Assembly: GCA_000969725.1 (NCBI GenBank)
Contig: JXSR01S007925.1
Length of the DNA stretch: 64,000 nt
DNA from: Ophiothrix spiculata
Lineage: Eukaryota; Echinodermata; Ophiuroidea; Amphilepidida; Ophiotrichidae
Direction: 5' to 3' (one strand)
The translations under genes were made by a program, and so were the position numbers. The notes under the pieces are model-generated. The model saw only the letters and a list, made by a program, of their open reading frames with translations, was not told where the DNA came from and searched no databases. Shown one piece after another: positions 36,431 through 48,400 of this stretch. Position 1 is the first letter of the stretch. Every line of letters begins with the position of its first letter.

Positions 36431-39400
36431 CTGTAAGAGAGAAGATAAGATAGATGATAATGTTAGATAACTTGTAACATACATACGTTTATTTTAATGA
36501 TCCATAAGCTGCTATGCAGTGTAAGGCCTGGTCCAGACTCCACTATCGTATAGAATATTTTGCTTAGAATATTCTATGCTGACGATAAAATGAAGTAGGT
36601 CATCGAATAAAACACACAGTTTAATTTGATGACCTACGTCATTTTGTCGTCAGCATAGAATATTCTAAAAGCAAAATATTCTATACGATAGTGGAGTGTG
36701 GACCGGGCCTAACTTTTAAAAGTATTACAATTCCTTGAAACAATTGAGCATTTATTTTTATTATTATATTCAAAATCCCAGTCGAATCCAGCAACAGGGG
36801 CATTTTGATGCAATATAACAATTTCCAAAAAGTTTCTTTTTAGTCTGAAGCAGTGTTTCCGCTAAGGTTTTTGAACTTGCGCCAGTTAGAGCAATTTTAA
36901 CAACCTTGACAAGGTGCTTGACAGTGGCGTAACTCCTATGGGCCCAGGGTGTCTGAGCCCGCGGGCACCCGGACCAAGGGGGCACCCGGCCAAATGATTT
37001 TTTAAAAAAAGGTAAAGGAAAACAAAGGGGAAAGAGACGATGAAGGAAAGGAAAAGAATTACGAATTATAATTAGCGAGAATCTTGCAGCTTCTTTGTTT
37101 TAAACAAATGTCTTGTCCTTGGTGCCCACTTCAACACTTGTAGGTGTGAGGGTATGATGTTAACAGAAAATATACCAGAATGTCTTGCGAGACAAATCCC
37201 CCTTCTCCTTGGAAGTAAAACCCCTGCAAATAAATGTGAGATCGGTGCCCTTGTAACAGAGCAGAATTACAATGAGCCCTTTGGACGGCATAGGGGTTAC
37301 ACCAGGGTGCAAAGGGTGCCCATACAACGGAGCGGATAAGCCTTTAACTGAAAATATAAGATAACCACATTGATCCCAATTATCCCTTTTTATTGATAAT
37401 TTAGACATAAAATGTACAAATTGTGCACGCTTCGCGCGTATTTCACTATTACACATCATTATATTAGCCAAAAATATGCATTTATTTAGCCAAAATCACC
37501 AAGTGTGTCCAAAATTTTATTGTGCGCGTGTACGCGCGTTAAAACTTGTGGCCGAAAATTTTTGTCATTTTTCGCCCCCCCCCACCTCCCGTTGTAAGGG
37601 GCACCCGGTGAATATTCGCCCGCGGGCACCCAATCCAAAAGTTACGCCACTTGTGCTTACGCCAAAATCAATATCTGTGGCTAAAAAATTAGCTCAATAA
37701 AGCTAAGAAATATCTTTCTCACACATTTTCAGAAACTTGTTGCGCCAATTTTCATCGCTTCTGCACCAATGGCGGGCCATACGGCCTTAGCGGAAACACT
37801 GGTCTGAAGTGAGTTATGATTAAAGTTTGTTACGTGTGAGAAAAAGTGAAATCTGGGACAGAATGTCTGGTTAGTCCCTTCTTGATGGACTAAGTAAAAA
37901 ACCCATATAGAGTTTTTGTATTGGGAAAGCTTTTAGGTAAGCAATCGTGTTTACTTAGAAAATCAGCACAAAATCTTCCAATTTTGTCTAAAACTATTAA
38001 AAGCTAATTCATGGAAACATGGGTGATCACAAAAATCATTTAGCTCCGGATAAATACCATTCTGAAAAAAACAATCTCAGGAGTAATTACTAGTATAATG
38101 CTTCTCCCTTCATAATTAACTTCCTCATCTAATCATACATGAAGTATGTGGTACTTTCCAATATGGCAACACTTCTACACATTACCAATAAAACCAGTAA
38201 AGATAATTGGCATTTAATTTTTAAATTTCACTTGGACCCACAATTTGTGAAAATAAAATACTGCTGATTAAAATATTTGACATAGATAGATCCCAATAGC
38301 AAGCAGATGCAAGTTTGTCAGAAAAAATAAAAGCTTATGTTCAAGGAATTTGTGAAATTTCAGACCTGCAAAAATATTTCCATTTTCCAGTATATCTCCC
38401 TGTAAGTAAGATATTACCTGACTTCCACACTGTACTTGCAAAATATATCATATTTCACAAGAGATTCTAATTGGAGAATTTTTACGGGTTTTGTTAATTC
38501 AGAAACTTTAAAAAGGTACAATAACGAAATTGAATCATCACATTGATCAAATTTCCAAATATGTACATTCTTCCATAAAAACATGATTTTCAAATAGTGA
38601 ACAATATCATCAGCAAATTATTATTATTAAACCAGCAAGTTGGTACAGACAGAGAAATGATCCTTGCTGTTAAAGAACCAATCTATCAACTAATTGGCAG
38701 GGAAAAGATGCAAAACACTAAATTTACAGATATCACTCTGTGAATAATTCTTTGTATGTTACTAAATACATTCTGGATATAAGCACTGAGTGAAAATTTT
38801 CAACTCCTTTTGTTTTACTTTCTGATAATTAGGGCTACTGCATTTGTATTAGAAATGTAAAGGAAGAAATTAAGGTTATACTACATAGCTGTAGTTTTTG
38901 TTACCATTGTTTATTATTTTATAAACCTTCAATCCAAAGCCTAATTTTAACAATAACCATAACCGTAACTATAACCATAAACTTAAATCCAAAATCTAAC
39001 AGCGTTATAAGCCAAATTGCCAAAATTTAGGATTCTGGAGACAAGGTATAGGTTTATTTACTGTCCAATCAGTCTATTCAAAAATACAATACAGACCGAC
39101 TTCCAAAAATATCAACTTGCTGTACATGTATCTAAACACAAAACTATATGAGCAAGTAGAAGACATTTTTAGCTCCTACTTTGTTTATTTGATAAGACTG
39201 CAATCTCGTCACAAATTCCCTGTGAGTTGCTTACACAACATCAGCTGAGCATATACCCAGTCATATATCATGTTCTGTTGTTTACATGGAAGCTATATTG
39301 GCTGACACAAATGTTATGTACTTCCTCACTGTTTGCCGCAAACACATATAGGGATGGTGTCTGTTTCAAAATAAATTGACAAGAACTGGAAAATTGTGAG

Positions 39401-42400
39401 ATTAAGCCCGCTGTAAGAACTGAGTGGTTAGGAAATGTTTTAAAATTAAAATTCTACTTAAATAACATTATAGACCATCAATAACAGATAATTTTCCAGA
39501 TTTGAGGGCAATTCGATATGGTTCCTAAAAATATCAAAATATTTTAACTTGAGCGAAAATCTGATACCTCAAAAAATTTTGATCGTGTTGTAGAAAAAAA
39601 AGCCTCATACCAAGTTTAAACAATTCTGATAGAAACATTATTCGTCCATTTTGATAAATAAACAACGAGGAATTGGCAATAGCTTTAAGCGCAAGAGTAA
39701 TACTTGAAGTGTTGCTTAAAATGTTTGCTTTTACAGCATATGGGCAGTAATTCACTTACAAATTGTGGGATCAATAGCTGGTGAGGATAGAATTTCAGTA
39801 ATTTACCAAACAGCAAATACTAAACGAAAACCAATAAAATTTTCACTTCGCTACACCCTAGTACATTACTGGACAATGAATGCAATGATCTCAACTGAAT
39901 AAATTCTTCTTCCAATTTTCAATGAATTCAAATCCTGTTATTTTGTTTCCTTGCATGTCCTATACTTAACCCTAATGTCTTCCTTTTTCTATTTCTAGCC
40001 AAAGAGGAAGGGTAAAAACGTGAGTTTTCACGGATGCAAACCGGGGGCCTCCCATTTCCCAAACCCATGACACCCATAGCAAGCCACCAGTGGGTTGCTG
40101 CTTTGGAAATGATTTGGTCCCTGCATATAATCACCGCATGATGTATTTGGATTAAATGCATTTTTTTTCTGAAATCGAGATTTAGTGACATCTTTTTTTT
40201 TTTTTTGGGGGGGGGNNNNNNNNNNNNNNNNNNNNNNNNNNNNNNNNNNNNNNNNNNNNNNNNNNNNNNNNNNNNNNNNNNNNNNNNNNNNNNNNNNNNN
40301 NNNNNNNNNNNNNNNNNNNNNNNNNNNNNNNNNNNNNNNNNNNNNNNNNNNNNNNNNNNNNNNNNNNNNNNNNNNNNNNNNNNNNNNNNNNNNNNNNNNN
40401 NNNNNNNNNNNNNNNNNNNNNNNNNNNNNNNNNNNNNNNNNNNNNNNNNNNNNNNNNNNNNNNNNNNNNNNNNNNNNNNNNNNNNNNNNNNNNNNNNNNN
40501 NNNNNNNNNNNNNNNNNNNNNNNNNNNNNNNNNNNNNNNNNNNNNNNNNNNNNNNNNNNNNNNNNNNNNNNNNNNNNNNNNNNNNNNNNNNNNNNNNNNN
40601 NNNNNNNNNNNNNNNNNNNNNNNNNNNNNNNNNNNNNNNNNNNNNNNNNNNNNNNNNNNNNNNNNNNNNNNNNNNNNNNNNNNNNNNNNNNNNNNNNNNN
40701 NNNNNNNNNNNNNNNNNNNNNNNNNNNNNNNNNNNNNNNNNNNNNNNNNNNNNNNNNNNNNNNNNNNNNNNNNNNNNNNNNNNNNNNNNNNNNNNNNNNN
40801 NNNNNNNNNNNNNNNNNNNNNNNNNNNNNNNNNNNNNNNNNNNNNNNNNNNNNNNNNNNNNNNNNNNNNNNNNNNNNNNNNNNNNNNNNNNNATTAATCA
40901 TTCCAATTTATGACTTGTTTTAGTAAAAACGGGCAATTTTGAGAAAAACGCATTTAAAAATTACAGTTTGCATTGTCGTCTATGGAGTAATTATCCATTA
41001 ATTAGCTCATAATACCAAAACAAAAGTGATATTTGGCTTAAAAGTTACTTGAATTGAAAGAGATCAATAATATCAACATCATATCAAAAAATTGTTTTTT
41101 TGATCATTTTGACCATGTAACACATTTTTGACCCACCACATGAAATGCCACCATATATCAAATTTGTCATTACCATGATATTAGAAATATTGATTTTTAT
41201 CTTTAATTTCTTATTCAACTGATAAAATCTTTTGAAATGGTTGTCGAACCACTGAGTGCAAAAAATGACAACAATTTCACATTTTGAGTTCCTTGGTGCA
41301 ACCTCTTATAAATTTTCAAGACAAAAAAACATATTGTTACAAAAAGCTTAAAAATAACGTAGCATCCCACGTATAATACTTACTTTAATGACAGTGAGAA
41401 ATCTTTGGCTGCGCTTTCGCTCATCCGTACTAGGTAACTACACTCATGGCACGTTTTGAGTTTCTTTTCAGCGTCTAGTCTGGATAATTTCCCATGATAC
41501 CACCTGGGTGAGATAAAAGAGACAAAAGAAAATAACAATTTTAGCGTTGTGTCACTTGATTCGCCTGATGAGCTTATTAACACGAAATACTTGACTATAG
41601 AGAAACAACACTTAAATTCTGCATTGTCAACTTCTACAAGCTGAGTAAACGCAATACTTGAATACTAACAATTGGGGATAGCTATGATACAGCGGGATGG
41701 GGTCTATCCAGCATCTAACAATTTGCTGGTAAAAATGCATCAGTCAGAAATTTTCCTATGGTAAGGGTTAGAACCAGGGTTTTGGGGGTTGTTAGGGTTA
41801 AGGTCCGTGATGGTTGTTAAGGTTAGGCTTCAGGGTTGTTAGGGTCAAATTGACACGGATGTTTAACTTCCAACAACGATGGTCTCAAGACTCCTAAAAC
41901 AAAGCTGTCTGCTCTTCCCCTTTGTTGTTCTTTAGCCTGTGAGTTCTCTTCATAAACATGCTCTCGGAAGAAAAAGTAACAGCTGAGGAAGGGTTTTTGG
42001 GTTTCATAAAACAAATGTAGCAAGTTTTTGCTCCGCGCATCAGTTATCAAGACAGGACAAATTGATAGACATATAATATCAAGTTCTGAAGACCCAGATT
42101 TTGCTTTGCACATCAGTTCTCATGCAAGATCCTACATTTTCCATGGTTGACAAGTTCTTTAGACCCTATTTTTCGTTTTGTTTGTAGACTCCAATCCAAA
42201 ATAAGCCACACACCCCCGTGAAAAAAAAATAAGTACCCCTTCCCACTGAGTGTAGTGCACCAAAATTGAACCCACAAGCACTAGTACATGTCCAATGTTT
42301 TATAACTTCTGCTTCAACAGTGTTACCATGCAGAGATAAACCGTCATGTGAGTGCAAGAAAGTCATATCTGCAATGGCTGCCCTAAGTTATTTTTATTTT

Positions 42401-45400
42401 ATACTTTGTCACAAGAATGTGAAAAATCCCTCAACAATTTCCTGTCTTATGTCAGTGGTTCTTGAAATGGTTCTTCAGGTGATGGTGTCACCTTAAGAAT
42501 CATTTCAAGAAACACTGATCCAAGATTGGAGATTAGACAGCGTGCAATCCAAATTTATGACAAATGGCAGCTATTGCAGATACGACTTTCCTGCACTCAC
42601 ATGACGACATAGTTAACAATGACTTAAATGTTAATGAATATCTGTAGGGGACAATTTCTAAGAATATGTTTACGGTTTTGAAAATCCTCTGCTATCTAAC
42701 TATCCTGCAACTAATTCCACAATGGTAACCCACAGAGATGTTATCATGGCCTGATGTAATCTTGTGTAAGGATATGATGTATAAGTATTCGTAACACGTA
42801 ACACAGTTTTGTTAAGACAATTGACTCTGTCTACTCTTTGAAGGTCATTTATTTGCCTTTCACGTATTTACTATCCATGCTCCACTTAAGATGTGTACTT
42901 TGTAGAAATGATGTACAATTTCCTTGCTGAATTTATGTCTTACAATAAAATAAAAAAAACATCAAATGATATAAAAAAACAATAATCTGATAAAATTATT
43001 TTATGATTTATTAAGACTATCGGACCAAGTATAAGTATACTTTAGGTCCCATACGAAATTTTAAGGTTAGGGTTTAGGGTTAGGGTATGTTTAGGGTAAG
43101 GAAAAATTCAATGAAATATGTGTCTGTCCAGCTCGTATGAGCAGTAAATGCCAGAAACTTCATTTTGCGCTACAGGTAAAAATACATGTGAAGGTCGTAA
43201 TTTGCGGAAATTGATTTTTTGACAGATTAACAATCCCATACCTGTCAAGTCTCCCGATTTTGTCGGGTTTCTCCCGATTTTTGGTAGTGCTTCCGCCCTC
43301 CTGATCGGGTTTACATTTTAAGCTAAATCTCCCAATTTTCAAAAAAAATCTACCGCGGTCTCCCACCATCGTGAAAATTCGCTACATTTGGCATTTTTGT
43401 ACAGTTGCATTACACACCAAGAGCGTGGACAGTAATACCGTGGATGCGCTAAAATATTTTTATCATCTTTGCTACTACACAAAATGCTTGAAAATCTACT
43501 GAAAACCATTTTTTTTTTTGCTGGTCACTTTGTCAAAACCACTAAAATGAGTTTAGGGTTGACCAAAAAATGAAAATTTTCCCTCCAAAAAGATCCACTT
43601 TTTGAAAATCCACACCCTCCTTGAAAAAATCCTGGCTACGGGCGATCTCACGCGAAATCTCCTGATTCAGAATTTTGAAATGTTGACAGGTATGCAATCC
43701 TAGTGCTTACTACAAAATAGCAGCGAAGTTTCATTTCAAGAAAATGATAGGAAACGCGAAATAAATGTGCATATTTTTAAGGCGATCAAAAGAAAATATG
43801 GGGCTTACTGATCTTTGAACGCGTTTAACTCAGTTATAAGTTTTACTCCTTGACAACCTTTGACGGACCATAACTTGAATTCTGGAAATGTGTGAAGTTC
43901 ATTAAGGTGTCATTTTAATCCTCAAAGCATGGTCTTTGCAAATAATTAAAAAAAGTGAAAATGACATGAGGTGGCATTTACTACTGTTTTGGGATGGACA
44001 CATATGATGATTAAAACTACTGAATTATTTAAATAAATTCTGATATAAAAATTATTTCAAGATTAACAAAACCTTATAACAGATATCCTACTCCATAAAT
44101 CATTTAGAAGTTATTAAAAGATGAAAATTGTCTGCGGTGTTGTCTGAAATACATTGAAGTATTAAAGATGTGAGATAAAAATAGATTTTGAAGAAATTTT
44201 GACTTCCTACATAAGCTTGGGCCTCTTGACTATAATCTAAGTGAGAATGACTGCATGATGTACACCGTAGTATAGCCTATTGAATGGAGAGATCTACACT
44301 ATACGAGGGGTTATCAACAAGTTTTAAATATCACCAAAAAGAAGTACAGCAAGAAACATAATTTTATTATGTGACCATTATGTCATCTTTACATAGCCAC
44401 TGTGCAAAGTAACACATTTCTCCCACTTAAAACCTTCTGTCCACAGACCAACTTAGCAGAGGTCCTATGTTAGTCAAAATATCTATACATTGTAATTTGC
44501 TAAACATTTTCAGGTAGGCCTTGCTTTATTATGTCATTGTGACATCATTTTTTGACTGATTCCCATATTTTTTGGTATCAATGGAAAGAGGAGATTCTAA
44601 CCTATACCATGGTATCAAGCATTTACACTTTTGGTGTGTCTTTATAGAATTACTGGGCTGCAAACCTAAATGTAGGGATTTAAATATATGTCACATATCT
44701 TTGATTACTCTGGACATTTAGTTTATATGGTTAGCGGAGGCAGGTTATTGACATCTATAGAAACCTGTATAAAAAGTAATACAATTGACATCATTTTTGC
44801 ACCATAATGTACACAAGGACGAATAACCATCCTGACAAAAGTTCATCGACATAGCTCTTTTTCTTCTTGGTGATCTTTAAAACTTGTTGATACCCCCTCG
44901 TACAACCGACAGAAGAATGCACGTAGCATGCAGAATTCTGCATCTGTTGTTGGCTCATCAACAAAATGATTATTGAAAGTGTCAACAATATTCCTTCAAG
45001 TATCAATAGACAATCCTTGAAGTGTCTTATACACAAATGTGGGCAGATTATTGGGGATTTGTTCGCGATTTGAAATGGATTTTCAAATTGGGGGTGGCAA
45101 GTATTTGCCGTCAAAGGACGCGTGATAATTGAGAGAAAGGGCAGAGAAGAGAAGAGGGACATAATGGGAAAGTTAGTATTAAGAAGATGGAAAATATTTT
45201 TTTATGGGCCCGACCAACCATAAATTTGTGTTTTAGAAGAATTGTTTTTTTAGTTTTGCAAAAAACTTTTTTTTTTTTGTTTTTGGCTAATTTTTTTTAG
45301 AAAATTTCTTTGTAAACATTTTTTCATTTCTTTTGAATTTTTAGTTATTTAGGGCAAAATTTCTTTTTGAAAAAAATCGCAAGAAATGTTTTATCAAATA

Positions 45401-48400
45401 TATATTGAAAAAAAAAGAGAGAGAGAATAAAATGCACAAGAAGAGAACATCAACAATTCTAAATCAATTTGCAAATATAAATCAGAACTAGATTTCCACG
45501 ACATTTAATTTGATATATGGCAGATATTGAGTAGGATCATTTGTGGTTTTGTCAATGTTGACCCTGGAAGTCATTCAAAATCACTTTCAATTTTAAACCA
45601 TTTCAGAGAAGCTTAGTCTTATTTGGAACCTCAACTTAGACATGTTGTATAAACACTTTTTTGACATCTTTGGTTTCCTCTTAGGTTCTTTGGCCAAGTA
45701 ATTACTGATTTTCCTCAATCCTCTTTGAGGGGGGGTGGGGGGTTCTCTCCCTCAATCTGCAAGTAACTAATGTGCAAAGATCTTGTGTCTGGCATATATT
45801 AAATCTAATTGACAAAAAGGAACAACAAAAAGAGGTAAACATTTTTCCACAAAAATGGTCAACAGAAAGGCTCATACAAAAAATGGCAAAATTTGCCAAT
45901 TTCAGCTAAAAATTGAAATGAAGTATTGAAATGTGTGCAAAACACACACAAAATTACTGCAAATTTGTTTACTTTATCTAAAACTTGTAATAAAATCTTG
46001 ATATTCATACAAAAGGTGCCGTATGTTTTGACATTTAAAATTTTAAAAAAGCGGGGGATTGACGTGTTGATATTTTGTTAGTGACTGAAAGTGGTGATGG
46101 AGGTGGTAAGGGCGGAGCAGGAAGTTGGGTTCGGGGTTGATTTTTTTTTTCGCATGCCGTTCGGGGGCGATTTTTTTTCTTAGAAATTACTGTTTTTTTC
46201 CCTATTCCATGTTCAGGGGTGAAATTTTTTTCTTCTGCCTATGGAGGGGGAATTTTTTTTTTTTTACAAACTTCCTGCCCCCCCCCCCCCTGGAAACCTG
46301 CGCCCCTAATTGGGAGGGGACAAGACTTGTGATTGAAATGTGTCCCAGCCACCCAGCCCCTCCCTCTGCCAGCAGGGACAAGATCATGGATTATTAGTCT
46401 AATATTACCATTTCATTCGAGTGTCTATTCATATTTTTACTCATTCTTTAGACCAAAAAATGGTTGAAATAATAACAACATAATCAATTTCTTCCCAAGA
46501 TTTCCTCCTATTGTTTTTCCTAAACCACACAGTATACTTGATATACTAAAAAAGCCATCTTTGTTATTTTTCTTTAAATTGAGCATGACAGTGAGACATT
46601 TTACAATTACAAATTTAAAATTTAACTTTTGGTTTTGTAATTGCAGATGACAGCCAGACATTATAATAGCCCATTTTTAAGACCATTACGTTGTCTGCGG
46701 TGTTGTCTGAAATACATTGAAGTAAAAAACAAGGGAAACGTGGTTAAAATATTGGCATTGAATATGCATGGCTTCTGGTAAAGTTATCAAAGATGATAGG
46801 GAATCCATGTGTTGAACGAAGGAATACACTGAGCAGATCACAGCCCCGTATATATGCTAGAAGAGCATCTCAACATTAGCTTTTGTTTTTATTACAAGAA
46901 TAACAACGATTTTTACTAGCAATGCAATTACATTTGTGTAATAGTGAGATATTTACAATTTATTTATTTATTTTATTTTTAAATTTCTGTCATTTCAATC
47001 TTGGCTTAGTATTTGTTCTTACCTACAAAACAAAGCATTACCCGTATTATGGTAGAATATAATGGATAAATTTAGGAAGTCTCATGTTTATAAATATGAC
47101 CACCCCCCCCCCCCCCAAAAAAAAAATGTATTGAATCATTTAAAATCTTTTTTAGGATTTAAAATGCCAAGAAAGTACATTTTCTTTTTAGATCATTTCC
47201 ATTAAAATACCCAAAATCTGTTTTGCTCGCTTCATTCTAACATTAATGCATATAATGTAGCATGCATAGAATACGCATGACAAGATAAAATTACAGTCTT
47301 CTTTGCTATATTTAGACCAAATTACCATTTAATACTAATGAATCTCGTTCACACTGACACAACATAGCTAGAACTGTGCATTTAATAGCAACTGAACTGT
47401 GATATGGACCGGATGTTCAATATCACCTTCAAATTCTTGCAACTCTAAATAAAATCGTTCATACACAAGAAGAATCATATATCGCACTGTGAATGTTTGG
47501 GGATTTGCTAGATCTTATCAAGATACAAATATGAAATGAAATTTCTGATACAAGCAAGTTGGAGAACCTGGTTAGCGCAACAAAACTTGCTTCTCTTTTA
47601 AGTAATGTGTCCTGAGAATTGACATGGTATCGATTCCTGGTCCTGATACATTGAATCATCAATATAGTGCTGATGAGAGGGATACATTGGCGGTACATTC
47701 TTTCCTTTAACCACTGCGATCAAAGTTTTATTCCCAGTTGAGCCATTCATGCTCTTGCAAGTTTTTTTTCTGAGCACTTCAGTTTCTGAATCTAAAATAA
47801 CAATTTGCCCCACTTCTATGATTTAGCCTCTCACACCAAGTAGGTGTCCCTTCAACTTAATGCATATGTAATTCTGGGATTAGCTTGCAAAAAGAGGCTT
47901 TCAGACAAATGTTTCAAATATAAATATTATAAATTTATGCTAATCTATGATCAAATGTCAAATTTACTTATTTCAAAAACATTGTCTAAAATATCTGTCT
48001 AATATCGCAAATCTAACTGTTTATTCGATACTACATCTAAAAAAATATCCTTTGTCAAACTGAATCCAATATATCCATGTTTACATCAATCATTGAAGTG
48101 TTCCATACATTATACAACACTCTGTCCATTAAATTCCAATTCAATACACCACAAAGCCTCTCACTCACTCGGTCTTAGGTAAAGCTAAACCTAACCTTAA
48201 GTGCTCTTTATAAACATAGACTTACAATCCTTTTACAATACATCCCTACAGAACATTGATGTGTTGGTCATGTTTAACCATGTCTCCATCAAACTGACGG
48301 CCAGCCAGGCTTTGCAGGGCTGCTGATGCGCCAGCCATTTTAATGAGTATTTCATATTTCCTCTTGATACTAGAAAGTGCTGTAAATATGTGACATTTCC

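Noticed and set aside
40182-40913. Open frames of 230-242 codons on both strands
   Set aside because: They consist of the N gap and have no real codons.
43060-43100. Interstitial telomere from a chromosome fusion
   Set aside because: Too short and irregular, and the same core occurs inside a dispersed repeat at 7567-7700.
44791-45162. 123-codon minus-strand frame
   Set aside because: Crosses the end of the mariner-type element into AT-rich DNA; no family motif seen.
46125-46397. 90-codon frame rich in phenylalanine and proline
   Set aside because: Low-complexity homopolymer tract.
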